DNA from: Prochlorococcus marinus str. GP2
GTDB lineage: Bacteria > Cyanobacteriota > Cyanobacteriia > PCC-6307 > Cyanobiaceae
Assembly: GCF_000759885.1 (NCBI RefSeq)
Contig: NZ_JNAH01000008.1
Span: forward strand, 1-64,000
DNA length: 64,000 bases
Direction of reading: 5' to 3'
In this document: piece after piece, positions 1 through 9,928 of the stretch
How the letters are laid out: every line of letters begins with the position of its first letter
Numbering within the stretch: position 1 is the first letter of the stretch
The notes under the pieces: generated by a model
What the model was told of the DNA's origin: nothing
Databases searched by the model: none
The model's input: only the letters and a program-made list of their open reading frames with translations
Position numbers and translations under genes: made by a program

Positions 1-222
1 CAATATGTCAGGTGGCTCTGGTGATGATATTTATTATGTAAATAGCAATTCCGATACAGTTAATGAGGGTGCATCATCAGGCACTGATCTTATTTATTCC
101 TCAGCAACCAATTTTGCAGCATCAAATAACGTAGAAAATCTTACTCTTACTGGTTCATCTAATATAAACGGCACGGGAAATACTCTCCCTAATACTATTA
201 CTGGTAATAGTGGTAACAATAC
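1..222 (+). repeat. RTX internal tandem repeat, copy 1 (period 354 bp)
   Basis: Positions 1-222 match 355-576 with about four differences by eye (three around 116-121 and one near 190). The period is 354 bp, or 118 codons. The copy runs off the left edge, so more units may lie upstream. Confidence 0.9.
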
Positions 223-883
223 TTTGGTAGGGGGTAATGCTTCAGATACTCTTATTGGAAATGCTGGTAATGACTACCTCAATGGTGGCAATGGTAATGA
301 CACTATGATAGGAGGTTCTGGAAATGATACTCTTCATGGCGGTAATGGGAATGACAATATGTCAGGTGGCTCTGGTGATGATATTTATTATGTAAATAGC
401 AATTCCGATACAGTTAATGAGGGTGCATCATCAGGCACTGATCTTATTTATTCCTCAGCAACCAATTTTACTGCGTCAAATAACGTAGAAAATCTTACTC
501 TTACTGGTTCATCTAATATAAACGGCACGGGAAATACTCTCGCTAATACTATTACTGGTAATAGTGGTAACAATACACTAATTGGAGATAATGGTAATGA
601 CATCCTTATGGGTAATGCTGGTAATGACATCCTCTTTGGTGGGACTGGTAATGACCAGATAACTGGAGGCTCAGGAAACGACACTTTTCGGATTAGTACC
701 GGAAGCGGCAGGGATCTGATTACTGATTATTTATTTGGTCAAGACAATATAGAGTTGCCTGATGGGATTTCTTCAAGTGATTTATCCCTTAGTCTTTCAG
801 GAAGCGATTCAATAATAAGGTATAGTAGCGATCTATTGGCCATAATTGAAGATGTAGCTTTAGCTGAATTAACTTTTATATAA
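1..883 (+). CDS. RTX (hemolysin-type Ca2+-binding repeat) protein, 3' part of a larger gene
   Basis: The reading frame is open to the left edge, so the gene is cut by the window and the ATG at 5 is an internal Met inside a repeat. The protein carries glycine/aspartate nonapeptides of the GGxGNDxxx type (for example around residues 70-125 and 190-225) and two copies of the module containing NVENLTLTGSS. A non-repetitive C-terminal domain of about 70 residues (from FRISTGSGRDLITDY) follows. RTX repeats fold into calcium-bound beta-rolls in proteins secreted by type I systems, with the C-terminus as export signal. No secretion genes are in view. It is likely an extracellular or surface protein, which suits the polysaccharide genes that follow. 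What it binds or does cannot be told. Confidence 0.85.
   Translation, partial: NMSGGSGDDIYYVNSNSDTVNEGASSGTDLIYSSATNFAASNNVENLTLTGSSNINGTGNTLPNTITGNSGNNTLVGGNASDTLIGNAGNDYLNGGNGNDTMIGGSGNDTLHGGNGNDNMSGGSGDDIYYVNSNSDTVNEGASSGTDLIYSSATNFTASNNVENLTLTGSSNINGTGNTLANTITGNSGNNTLIGDNGNDILMGNAGNDILFGGTGNDQITGGSGNDTFRISTGSGRDLITDYLFGQDNIELPDGISSSDLSLSLSGSDSIIRYSSDLLAIIEDVALAELTFI
355..576 (+). repeat. RTX internal tandem repeat, copy 2
   Basis: Second near-identical copy of 1-222. After 576 the sequence diverges into unrelated RTX nonapeptides and the unique C-terminal domain, so this is the last unit of the array. Confidence 0.9.
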
Positions 884-984
884 AAGCTTAAAAAAAAAAG
901 GCAAATTTAATATTGAAAAAATTAATTTTTTAGATAGATTAAACGATGAATCTACCCATAAAATTAAAATAAGAACAAATAAAA

Positions 985-1992
985 ATGGGTCAGAAAAAAT
1001 TTGCGACAATTCCACTAAATATTGTTATTACAACTTCTAAAAGAATAAAATCTCTTAGTTTAGTGATACCTTCTGTTTTTAACACCAGGAAAAAGCTTAG
1101 AGAAAATGGATTAGATATTAACTATTGCATACTTTCTTCTGATTCTGATTCAGAAGAATACAATTTAACTTGCGAAAGTTTAATAAAGAAAAATTCAAAA
1201 ACAGTTGATTATTTTTTTAAAACAAAAAGTAATAATTCTTTTGATAGGCATTACTTTAAATTGATACGCAAGATAAAAGAATTGGAGAAAAATGAAAAAG
1301 AACCTAATTATTTTTATTTTATAGGTGATGATGATTTAATTTCATTCGAACCTTTTCTCAATATTTGCCATTCAATCATGTCCAAACCAAAAGATGCATA
1401 TATATATTATAAATCGAGAAATATTTTAAAAAGGAGAGGAGATAAAGATTATGAATTTGATAATTTAAAGGATATGTATAAATATTTTTGGAACCAGATG
1501 AAGTGGGGAGATTTCATCTACAAGCCAAATTTTAAAAAATTTTATAGTTCTAAAAATAATTTAGATTGTGACCACCTTGATGCTATTCATTTTTGGCATT
1601 CATTACTTTTGATGAAAAAAAAGAAATATAAAGTGCTTGTTTGCGATCCAAAGTTCACAATTGACTTAAGAACAGAGAAATTATACAAAAACAAAGGAAT
1701 TTCTTTTTATTTAAGAAAGATTCCTATATCAATTTCTTTAACCTCAAAATTATTAAATTTGGAAGATAAATCTATACTTAAAAAATATTTGTTTTGGAGA
1801 GTTGGATTTTTTTCGCCGGTTGGTTTAGTTAGAAGTTTTTATATTTTAAAATCCTTTTTTAAAGGGGAAAGACTAACTAAAAGAACTTTTATGAGATCTA
1901 TTTTATTTAATAAATTTTATTTAATAGGTTTCTCTTTGATATCAGCTACTAAAATTTTTATAAAGAATTTAAAGAGAAATATAAAGTATTAA
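985..1992 (+). CDS. Putative GT-A type glycosyltransferase
   Basis: The protein has 335 residues. The N-terminus (LNIVITTSKRIKSL) reads like the first strand of a GT-A nucleotide-sugar domain, and an acidic cluster FIGDDDL at about residues 113-118 is placed like the metal-binding DxD motif of family 2 glycosyltransferases. The C-terminal half is basic and hydrophobic with no recognised domain. It starts about 100 bp after the RTX gene and ends facing a minus-strand glycosyltransferase 26 bp away. Donor and acceptor sugars cannot be read. The family call is an inference from fold-like motifs and locus context. Confidence 0.55.
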   Translation: MGQKKFATIPLNIVITTSKRIKSLSLVIPSVFNTRKKLRENGLDINYCILSSDSDSEEYNLTCESLIKKNSKTVDYFFKTKSNNSFDRHYFKLIRKIKELEKNEKEPNYFYFIGDDDLISFEPFLNICHSIMSKPKDAYIYYKSRNILKRRGDKDYEFDNLKDMYKYFWNQMKWGDFIYKPNFKKFYSSKNNLDCDHLDAIHFWHSLLLMKKKKYKVLVCDPKFTIDLRTEKLYKNKGISFYLRKIPISISLTSKLLNLEDKSILKKYLFWRVGFFSPVGLVRSFYILKSFFKGERLTKRTFMRSILFNKFYLIGFSLISATKIFIKNLKRNIKY

Positions 1993-2018
1993 GAGTATTT
2001 TTCAAATAGTTTAAATAA

Positions 2019-3209
2019 TTATATTAAAGACAATTTTTTTACTAACTCCTGCCCTGATAAATTCCAGGTATTTTGTGATGAAATTAATAAAGAGGATTCT
2101 GAAGCCTTCTTATAAGCATTTATATTTGATAGCTTAATAATTGAATCGTAAAAGATCCTAATATTAGAAGGTTGAATAATCTGTATAGATAAATTTTTGT
2201 AGGATTTCTCAAGTAATTCATTATTTTTTATGTAATCAATAGTTCCAGAAAGTGGAGTAGAAATAATAGGCAAACCGTGAGATAGTGCTTCACCTATAAC
2301 TATAGCTTGGCCCTCTTCAATTGTTGGTAGTACAAAAATATGGGATTTAATAAACAATTTTTTTATTTTATCTTTGCTCAAAGATCCTAGAAATTTTATA
2401 TTTGCATTAACTTTATTAAAATTAAATCCTGGATCTGATGAAATACCTCCTACTATTGTTAAGGTGTATTTTTCAGGAAAGTTTTGATTTAATAATTCAT
2501 ATACATCTAAAAGGTAATGTATTCCTTTCCTTAAATGAATTCTTGCAATGCACAATAAATTAATTTTCTTAAATTCTTTTATTTCTTTTTTAATTAAAGG
2601 ATAAGGGCAACCATATGGGTTAATAATGAATTTTTTACCTTGCTGAGTTCTTTTTTTTATTGTTCTATAAACATGTTTGGATGAGCATAGAATATAATCT
2701 GATTTTTCATATGCTTCCTTAATATTACTAACCTTAATATCACTTAAAATGTTTTTTATTGGATTTAATCCAAGTCTTATTGCTTCTCTTTTAAGTAATT
2801 TATTCATAAAGTCTGGGTGTGTATTAACCTCTTCAACTATAAAAATTGCACCTTTTTTTTTAAATTCTTGAATATATTCTAGTCCAATATCTCTATAAGA
2901 AATAACTATATCAAATCTTTCATTTTTAAGTTTTCTTAAATATTTATAATATGACTCATCTATTTTTCTGATAAAAAAATATATTAATTGTCTAGAAAAA
3001 TTTAGTTTATAAATTACTTTTTTTAAAATACCCATATAATATGGACCAATAATTTGCTTACTAGAACTTTCAAAGCTTGGAAGTGAGAATCTTTGTAAAT
3101 GGAAAGTCAAATCATCTGTCAAAAGAGTTATATCATGACCCTCTCTATAAATAGAATTAAAATAATTATTTGAATTTGAGGAAAAGGGAGTTATATACAA
3201 AACTTTCAT
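2019..3209 (-). CDS. GT4-family glycosyltransferase
   Basis: The protein has 396 residues and a two-domain GT-B layout. The second domain begins near residue 215 with LLCIARIHLRKGI, the typical start of the donor-binding domain. The EX7E motif falls at about E299 to E307 in EEGQAIVIGEALSHGLPII. This family transfers sugars from nucleotide donors to lipid-linked acceptors on the cytoplasmic face of the membrane. It is transcribed away from the epimerase at 3480, with a 270-bp AT-rich region between them that should hold promoters for both. Sugar specificity is unknown. Confidence 0.8.
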   Translation of the reverse strand: MKVLYITPFSSNSNNYFNSIYREGHDITLLTDDLTFHLQRFSLPSFESSSKQIIGPYYMGILKKVIYKLNFSRQLIYFFIRKIDESYYKYLRKLKNERFDIVISYRDIGLEYIQEFKKKGAIFIVEEVNTHPDFMNKLLKREAIRLGLNPIKNILSDIKVSNIKEAYEKSDYILCSSKHVYRTIKKRTQQGKKFIINPYGCPYPLIKKEIKEFKKINLLCIARIHLRKGIHYLLDVYELLNQNFPEKYTLTIVGGISSDPGFNFNKVNANIKFLGSLSKDKIKKLFIKSHIFVLPTIEEGQAIVIGEALSHGLPIISTPLSGTIDYIKNNELLEKSYKNLSIQIIQPSNIRIFYDSIIKLSNINAYKKASESSLLISSQNTWNLSGQELVKKLSLI

Positions 3210-3479
3210 ATTTTCCTAAAATTTCTTAATAGATAATTTATAAAAATATAAAACACAACTGAATTTATTTATTAAAAAATAGCCAAATCCTAATAAATTA
3301 AAGAAAATAATTTTCTTATTGATTTTTAATTCAACAAAAAAAATAATTTATAATAATTTTTATCTATTACATAAATTTATAAAATTATAATTTTTAAAAA
3401 ACGCTAATGTATCGATCATTCTATATAGAATATATTTTCTTACAGAGTAAAATTTAATAAATTATTAATTTAAAAAATT

Positions 3480-4418
3480 ATGAACATATTGATTACAGGT
3501 GGACTAGGTTTTATAGGTTCAAATTTTTTAGAACTAATAATTAATAATAATAAATTTGATAAAATATACATTATTGACAATAATAAAATATCAATAAAAA
3601 GGTACTATATCCCTCTTAATTTAAATAAAAATATCAAATTAATTAATCATGATTTATTAAAATTAGAAGATTTTAAACTTAATTTAGATTGCATAGTACA
3701 CTTAGCTGCTGCTGGGAATGTTATTGAAAGTACAAAAAATCCAATATATAATTTCGAACATAATGTAAGAGCAACGCTAAATATTCTAGAGTTTGCAAGA
3801 AAATCAAAAGTCCCCAAATTCATATTTTCTTCTACAGGAGGGGCTCTTATGGGTAATAATTCTCTTCCCATTAATGAAAATTCTTATCCGAAACCAATTT
3901 CTCCTTATGGAGCATCAAAATTATCTTGTGAAAGTTATATTAACGCTTATTCTTCTATGTATGAAATTGAAAGTTATATCCTTAGATTTGGGAATGTGTA
4001 TGGTCCTTACTGCTTTCATAAAAAAGGAGTAGTTAATAAATTATTAGAATGCACCTTACAAAAAAAAATTTTCAACATATTTGGAGACGGAACTTCATCC
4101 AGAGATTATATTTATGTTAAAGACATAGCAAAAGCTATTTTAAGTTGTGTGCTAAAAGATTCAAACTCTATGCAAAATACTTATCATCTTTCAACTAATG
4201 TAGAAACGACTTTAAATGAACTAATAAAAATATTTACAAAGATAACAGATACAAAAATTGATATTAATTACTTCCCCGAAAGGATTGGAGAGGTATATAG
4301 AAATTTTGCTGATTACAATTTAGCTAATAAGGAATTATCATTTGAGCCAAATAAAGACTTAGAATCTTTGCTTGAAGATACCTTCAGGTGGTATAAAAAT
4401 TATCTTTATAATGCATAA
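3480..4418 (+). CDS. NAD-dependent sugar epimerase/dehydratase (GalE-like SDR)
   Basis: The protein has 312 residues, normal for extended short-chain dehydrogenases. The Rossmann glycine motif GGLGFIG is at residues 7-13, the SST triad element near 117-119, and the catalytic YGASK at Y143 to K147. Such enzymes convert nucleotide-activated hexoses by C4 epimerisation, dehydration or decarboxylation, supplying donors for the surrounding glycosyltransferases. The next gene begins inside its last codons, so the two are probably co-transcribed and translationally coupled. The exact substrate cannot be read from sequence alone. Confidence 0.85.
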   Translation: MNILITGGLGFIGSNFLELIINNNKFDKIYIIDNNKISIKRYYIPLNLNKNIKLINHDLLKLEDFKLNLDCIVHLAAAGNVIESTKNPIYNFEHNVRATLNILEFARKSKVPKFIFSSTGGALMGNNSLPINENSYPKPISPYGASKLSCESYINAYSSMYEIESYILRFGNVYGPYCFHKKGVVNKLLECTLQKKIFNIFGDGTSSRDYIYVKDIAKAILSCVLKDSNSMQNTYHLSTNVETTLNELIKIFTKITDTKIDINYFPERIGEVYRNFADYNLANKELSFEPNKDLESLLEDTFRWYKNYLYNA

Positions 4419-5643
4419 ATATGATTTAGTTGGATTAATTCCAAAAGATAAAGGCTCAGGAGGCGGAGCTTGGCTAGGAACCTATAGATTATTCTCAGGG
4501 CTAAATAAGATATTAGGAAAAGATAAAGTCAAGTTATATGTAGCTATTAAAAACTTAAATAAAAATTTTATAAATACAATTTATCCATTTGGGTTATCTA
4601 AATTCTTTTACTTGAAAATGGCCTTAATTTCAAAAATAATAAATATCTTAATTTTAAAAAATAAAAGTAAAACACATTTTTCTTTTAACTTAATTCCAAC
4701 TCTTTTAGATTTAAAACTTTATTTATCTAGTAAAAAAGGACATAATATATATCTTCATTGGTTGGGTAATAACTTTGCTTCAATATGGTTAATTTATGTA
4801 ATTACGATGAGAAAAAATATATTAATAAAATTTGCAGATTATTGGTGGTTAACTGGAGGCTGTCACTATCCGAAAAATTGTAATGCATTTGAGAGAAATA
4901 AATGTATTGATTGTCCTGCGGTTAAAAAAAATTTTAGGTGGATACCTAAAATCTTATTTAAAATTAAAATGAGTATTTTAAATAAAAAAAATGTAAATAT
5001 AATTTCTCCTTCAAAGCATCTTTTTAATACTGCTAAGAAATTAACTAGTAATAAAAAAATTTTCTATATTTCTAATGGAATGGAGATTGCTGATTATGTT
5101 CAAAGAGATTATAGAAAAGTATCAATTGGAGTTATTTCGCAAGGATTTGATGATCCAAGAAAAAACCTTAGCCAAGTTAAAAATATAATTGATTTGCTTC
5201 TTAAAGAATCAGATTTGACAATCAATTTATGTGGTAATTCAACAAAAATGATATTACCTTTTAATTATATGAATTTGAACCTTAATATAAATAATTTTGG
5301 ATTTCTTAAAGAAGAGCATGAAATAAGAGATTTCTATCACAAAAGTAATTATATTTTGTTTTTATCAAAACAAGATAATTCGCCTAATCAAATTATGGAA
5401 GCTATGTCTAATGGCTCAATAGTTATAGCATTTGATAACTATTTTACGAGAGAAAATATAATCGATAAACATAATGGATTTTTGCTCCCAGATAATTTAT
5501 CCAACTATGAATTATTCTTGAAAATTTTGGAAATATTTAAATATCCTCATAGCATGAAAATTTCCATGAATGCATATGAATATTCAAAATCTCAGTTTTC
5601 TCAGGAAAAGATGGCATATGAATACTGCAAATTATTAAAATGA
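4411..5643 (+). CDS. GT4-like glycosyltransferase
   Basis: About 410 residues from the ATG at 4411, which overlaps the stop of the upstream epimerase; an in-frame TTG at 4372 would add 13 residues. Near the N-terminus is GSGGGAWLGTYRLFSGL, matching the glycine-rich loop plus helix of GT4 enzymes of the GGAARAAYRLHKGL type. A cysteine cluster (GGCHYPKNC, then KCIDCPAV, roughly residues 150-170) recalls this subgroup. The C-terminal donor site reads DNSPNQIMEAMSNGSIV. It probably adds a sugar to the lipid-linked repeat unit. Specificity is unknown. Confidence 0.75.
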   Translation: MHKYDLVGLIPKDKGSGGGAWLGTYRLFSGLNKILGKDKVKLYVAIKNLNKNFINTIYPFGLSKFFYLKMALISKIINILILKNKSKTHFSFNLIPTLLDLKLYLSSKKGHNIYLHWLGNNFASIWLIYVITMRKNILIKFADYWWLTGGCHYPKNCNAFERNKCIDCPAVKKNFRWIPKILFKIKMSILNKKNVNIISPSKHLFNTAKKLTSNKKIFYISNGMEIADYVQRDYRKVSIGVISQGFDDPRKNLSQVKNIIDLLLKESDLTINLCGNSTKMILPFNYMNLNLNINNFGFLKEEHEIRDFYHKSNYILFLSKQDNSPNQIMEAMSNGSIVIAFDNYFTRENIIDKHNGFLLPDNLSNYELFLKILEIFKYPHSMKISMNAYEYSKSQFSQEKMAYEYCKLLK

Positions 5644-5660
5644 AGCATAATTATAAATAA

Positions 5661-6416
5661 ATGAGTTTTAAATTTTTAATTTACTTGTTAAAACTAAGAA
5701 TTAGAAAAATATTCTTCATAGTAAATAATCTATCTTTCACTAGGTTTTATTTAGTAGGAATTTATCCTTCAGTTGAACATATATCAACTCTAAAATATGT
5801 TTTAAAAGAATCAAGAATTGATGCTTTCCTGGATATTGGATCTAATAAAGGTCAATTTACATTAGCAATTAAATCTTTGGAACCTAATAAAAAAATTTAT
5901 TCTTTCGATCCTTTAATTACTTCAAAAAAATCATTTGATATCATCACCAAAAACTTAAAAAATATTGAATTCTTTCCATTTGCAATATCAGATATATGCA
6001 ATAGTCAAGAAATTAATATTCCCATGAAGAATGATTCTTCTTCTTTACTCGAAATATCAAGTTTTCAAAAAAAATTTTTTGGAACAAGTAATGTTTTAAG
6101 CCATCAAAAAGTTAATGTAATCACACTAGAACATTGGTTTAAATTTAATAATATAAAAGATTTTAATAATGGATTTATAAAAATAGACGTTCAAGGATTA
6201 GAAATTAACGTATTAAAAGGAGCTAATGATTTATTGGAGAAGTTTAAATATATTTATATAGAATTATCTTTTAAAGAGTTTTATAAATCACAAATTCTGG
6301 GCTGGGAGATTATGAATTTCTTAGAAAATAAAAAATTCAAATTTATAAGATCAGAAAATTGTATTTATGATAAATTAGAGTTAATACAAGGAGACTTTTT
6401 ATTTAAAAGAATTTAA
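5661..6416 (+). CDS. FkbM-family SAM-dependent methyltransferase
   Basis: The protein has 251 residues. The SAM-binding motif I, LDIGSNKGQF, lies at about residues 57-66, followed by IYSFDPL (acidic residue after strand 2) and the family-typical FIKIDVQGLEINVLKGA near residue 172. FkbM-type enzymes usually O-methylate small molecules or sugars. In this locus the likely target is a sugar of the surface polysaccharide, which is inferred from context only. It follows the upstream glycosyltransferase by 17 bp and precedes the ABC exporter by 176 bp. Confidence 0.8.
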   Translation: MSFKFLIYLLKLRIRKIFFIVNNLSFTRFYLVGIYPSVEHISTLKYVLKESRIDAFLDIGSNKGQFTLAIKSLEPNKKIYSFDPLITSKKSFDIITKNLKNIEFFPFAISDICNSQEINIPMKNDSSSLLEISSFQKKFFGTSNVLSHQKVNVITLEHWFKFNNIKDFNNGFIKIDVQGLEINVLKGANDLLEKFKYIYIELSFKEFYKSQILGWEIMNFLENKKFKFIRSENCIYDKLELIQGDFLFKRI

Positions 6417-6592
6417 CTCCATTAAATAATTTATTTTAATTTTAAAAATTAATAAAAACCAATAATTTTAAAAACAATATTTAATTATTTTGCGTAAATT
6501 TATTAACCTTTTTGATGTTTCGTATCTTTAACAAACGATCTTTAAAATAAATGAATATTCTATCTTGTAAATAAAAGTAAGATTTTATATTA

Positions 6593-8401
6593 ATGATGAA
6601 AAGCATTCTCTTGAGGATATATGAAATTTCAAATTTATTTAATTTAATAACTAGAAAAAGAAAGTTTCAATTTCTACAACTAGTAGTTTTAAGCTTGATA
6701 TCTGCATTAATTGAGATCCTTAATATATCCATTATAATTCCATATTTGGGATCTATGGCCAATATTCAATCAAATAATGCTTTAACCACTCTTTCTTATA
6801 TTGAAAAATTTATTCCAGGAGAAAACTTCATTCTGATAATTTCATTATTAATGATTTTATCTATATTGATATCCATGTTTTTTCGTTTAGTTACTTTGAA
6901 ATACCAGTTTAAGCTAAGTACTAACATTGCTTCAGATCTTGGATTAAGAATTTTCTCTAAGTCTTTAGAAATGCCATATAGCTGGCATCAAACTATTAAC
7001 TCAAGTGTCCTTAAGGGATACATAACAAAAGATGTAGATAATGTTAGTGAATATGTTAAAGGAATAACGTTTATTTTGGTCAATTCAATATTAATAATGG
7101 TTATTTCTAGTTATTTAATATTTGTTTACCCATTGAGAACTGCAATTCTGCTTTCAATAATTTCTTTTCTATATTTATCTTTATTTTTCAAAATCAAATT
7201 TAGTCTTTCTAATGATGGAAAGATTTATTCAAAAAAATATCAGGAAACATTACAAATAGCAGAAGAGACATATAACAATATCGATATAATAAAATTATCT
7301 AATAATTTTGAATATTTTAAAAAAAAATTTAACTTTCCTAATAAAGAATTTAGGAACATGAGCGCGAATATAAATATAAAATCTCAATCTCCAAGATATA
7401 TTATTGAAACTTTTATTTTAGTTTTAATAATAGCTGCTTCATTATTCATATACTCCAAAGATAAAGACTTTCAAAATGAATTTATAGCTCTTGGAACAAT
7501 AGGTTTAGGTTCATTAAAATTATTAACTCCCCTTCAACAATTCTTCAATGGCGTTACGTGCATTCAAGCGTATAAATCATCATTTAAGAAAATTTCAAAT
7601 TTCTTATTAAAAAATAATAAATTAATTAAAAGATCCAATAAACTTTTTAATATGGATAAAGACATAATTTTAGAATTTTTAAATGTTAGCTTTAGATATA
7701 AAACTGATGATAAATATAGTCTAAGTAAAATAAATTTAAAGATAAAGCAAGGACAAAAGATTGGGGTAGTTGGATTTTCAGGCAGTGGTAAGTCTACTTT
7801 TGCAAAGTTGTTAATGGGTCTATTAGTTCCTAATGAGGGATTTATTATTAATGAAAATAGAAATATCTTCATGAGTCAAAGTAATTTGTCAAATTGGCAA
7901 GATATGATCTCATATTTTCCTCCTGATATATACTTAATTGATGGTACTATCTTAAACAATATTGCTTATGGGATAGAAGCTAAAAATATAGATAAAAAAA
8001 AAGTTATAAAATCTTCAAAACTATCTGAAATAGAAGAATTTGTTAATTCTTTACCAATGAAGTATTTGACCAAGGTTGGTGAAAAAGGTTCTAAATTAAG
8101 CGCAGGGCAAAAACAAAGAATTGGCATATCTAGAGGTTTATATAAAGAACCTAAAATCCTAGTTTTAGATGAGGCTTTAAATTCTTTAGATATTAAAAAT
8201 GAATTAAAAATCATAAATAATATTTTTGAGAATTTTAAGCATAGTACAGTAATTTTAATTTCTCATAGGTTAAATTCCTTAAAAAAATGTGATCAAATAA
8301 TTGTTTTTAATGATGGATCTATTCAGGATATTGGAAATTATTTTGATTTAAGCAAAAGAAATAAGTTATTCAATAAACTTCTTTCTTTAGAAAAAGAGTA
8401 A
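6593..8401 (+). CDS. ABC transporter, fused permease-ATPase, PglK-like lipid-linked oligosaccharide flippase
   Basis: The protein has 602 residues. An N-terminal six-helix membrane domain (about 1-340) has an opening helix, ISALIEILNISIIIPYL, that closely recalls PglK. The ATPase has Walker A GFSGSGKST at 394-402, signature LSAGQKQRIG near 502 and Walker B ILVLDEA near 523. PglK exporters flip undecaprenyl-diphosphate-linked oligosaccharides across the inner membrane using ATP. This locus has a polymerase, Wza-like and Wzc-like proteins but no visible Wzx, so this protein is the best candidate flippase; that role is inference. Export of a lipid or peptide is an alternative. Confidence 0.8.
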   Translation: MMKSILLRIYEISNLFNLITRKRKFQFLQLVVLSLISALIEILNISIIIPYLGSMANIQSNNALTTLSYIEKFIPGENFILIISLLMILSILISMFFRLVTLKYQFKLSTNIASDLGLRIFSKSLEMPYSWHQTINSSVLKGYITKDVDNVSEYVKGITFILVNSILIMVISSYLIFVYPLRTAILLSIISFLYLSLFFKIKFSLSNDGKIYSKKYQETLQIAEETYNNIDIIKLSNNFEYFKKKFNFPNKEFRNMSANINIKSQSPRYIIETFILVLIIAASLFIYSKDKDFQNEFIALGTIGLGSLKLLTPLQQFFNGVTCIQAYKSSFKKISNFLLKNNKLIKRSNKLFNMDKDIILEFLNVSFRYKTDDKYSLSKINLKIKQGQKIGVVGFSGSGKSTFAKLLMGLLVPNEGFIINENRNIFMSQSNLSNWQDMISYFPPDIYLIDGTILNNIAYGIEAKNIDKKKVIKSSKLSEIEEFVNSLPMKYLTKVGEKGSKLSAGQKQRIGISRGLYKEPKILVLDEALNSLDIKNELKIINNIFENFKHSTVILISHRLNSLKKCDQIIVFNDGSIQDIGNYFDLSKRNKLFNKLLSLEKE

Positions 8402-8415
8402 ATAAAAAACTTTTT

Positions 8416-9891
8416 TTATATTGATTTTCTTAATTTCGTATAAATTAGCAAAATAATTAATGAATATATTATTATTGAAATCAATGTAAAGTAGTAAAAT
8501 AAGGATCTACTTAAAATAAAATAAACGCTTAAAAGAGAAACAGCTATATATGGATAAAATCTTGAGCTTAAGAATTTGCTAAGAATAAAAATATTTAAAT
8601 ATGAAATTATTATCGTAAAAACTGTAGAAAGAATAAATCCCAAATTTTTACCATAGGCAAGAATAAAATTACCTAATAATGTAAATGAAACACTTGTATT
8701 TGTATATTTATAACTAAAATTATTAATTATAGAATTTTCAACATCACGATGGATATCTTCTGAGATTCTTGGTTTGTTGGGGAAAATTAAAGATGGAACG
8801 AATTGATATGGTATGTTAGCAAATCTTTTTCTCCCTTCTACTGTTCCATTATTTGGAGAGAATTTTATTATTTCAGATAGCATATAAAGATTTCTATCAG
8901 TTTGGACAATTCCTTGGGTTTTCGTAAATTCATAACCTTGTCTTTTAAAAAATGTTGCCCCAGATCCTCCTCTTCTATAAACTTGAATTTGTGATACTAG
9001 AAGAAATACTAATATCAACAAGGTAAGTGTAATTATTTTTGTAGTCTGAATTGTTAATAATGAAAATTTAGTATTTACATTACTGCTACTAAAAATCAAT
9101 GATGAGAATAAAATTAATACTGGGATAATTACATAAAGTAAATTAACCCTAACATCTGAATAAAAAGCAGAAATATAGTAAATAATTGTTATAAAAAAAA
9201 GAATAAATTGATAATAATCAGAAATATTTATTCTTAGGAATTCTACTTTTACTCCTTTTATTAATTTTGTGAATAAATAATTTAATAAATATAAAGAACC
9301 AATTACGGCTGTGAATTGGATAAAATAATTAAACAAAATAAAGAAAGTATTTGTACTTCCTGAGTATGCAGGGACTTTAAAAAAAGAACCATATACATTA
9401 GATGCTCTACCACTTAATATAGAAAGTATTTTTTTCCCTGATAATTCATATAATATAAAACTGAAAATATTAATTTCAATAACAGTTTTAATTAAATCTT
9501 TATTAAAAAAATCAAAATTTTTAAAATCGACATCACCAAAACCTAAACTTTCAAAAAGTTTTAAGATTATAGTTACTATAAATTGATAAAAAATCATTAA
9601 TTTAAAAGCTTGGACTATAAACAATTCGTCCCCATAGAAAAATAATTTTGGATCATTTACTAAAAGATCTGGGTAAAGAAAAATTATTGCTGAAAAATTA
9701 AATAATAAATTTATTATTTTTGAGAAATTGGTAATGCTATCTCTTTTTTTTATTTTTTGGGATATCCACCAGATATTAATGATATTGAAAATTATACTGA
9801 ATAAAATTAGTTGGCTTAAATTATTTATAATTAAACATAGACTTAAAATTAAAGATAAATTAATTGAAAAAAGATATAAAGATTTTTTCAT
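8416..9891 (-). CDS. Polytopic membrane protein, probable Wzy-type polysaccharide polymerase
   Basis: The 491-residue protein is dominated by hydrophobic segments, around ten or more by eye. A long polar loop around residues 310-390 includes RRGGSGATFFKRQGYEFTKTQ and FVPSLIFPNKPRISEDIHRD. Many helices plus one large periplasmic loop is the usual shape of O-antigen polymerases and ligases, which have little sequence conservation. Its place directly before the wza-like gene, on the same strand, supports a Wzy role: joining flipped repeat units into polymer on the periplasmic face. An O-antigen ligase cannot be excluded. Confidence 0.6.
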   Translation of the reverse strand: MKKSLYLFSINLSLILSLCLIINNLSQLILFSIIFNIINIWWISQKIKKRDSITNFSKIINLLFNFSAIIFLYPDLLVNDPKLFFYGDELFIVQAFKLMIFYQFIVTIILKLFESLGFGDVDFKNFDFFNKDLIKTVIEINIFSFILYELSGKKILSILSGRASNVYGSFFKVPAYSGSTNTFFILFNYFIQFTAVIGSLYLLNYLFTKLIKGVKVEFLRINISDYYQFILFFITIIYYISAFYSDVRVNLLYVIIPVLILFSSLIFSSSNVNTKFSLLTIQTTKIITLTLLILVFLLVSQIQVYRRGGSGATFFKRQGYEFTKTQGIVQTDRNLYMLSEIIKFSPNNGTVEGRKRFANIPYQFVPSLIFPNKPRISEDIHRDVENSIINNFSYKYTNTSVSFTLLGNFILAYGKNLGFILSTVFTIIISYLNIFILSKFLSSRFYPYIAVSLLSVYFILSRSLFYYFTLISIIIYSLIILLIYTKLRKSI

Positions 9892-9928
9892 TTAAGTTTT
9901 AAAAAAATATTTTAAGATAATTTTTAAA

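Noticed and set aside
1-700. CRISPR-like look of the repeats at the left edge
   Set aside because: The period is 354 bp, in frame, coding RTX nonapeptides; no short repeats with unique spacers.
4372-4410. Upstream TTG start for the GT4 gene at 4411
   Set aside because: It would lie deep in the epimerase gene; the ATG at 4411 overlapping the stop is the more usual coupled start, although the longer form cannot be ruled out.
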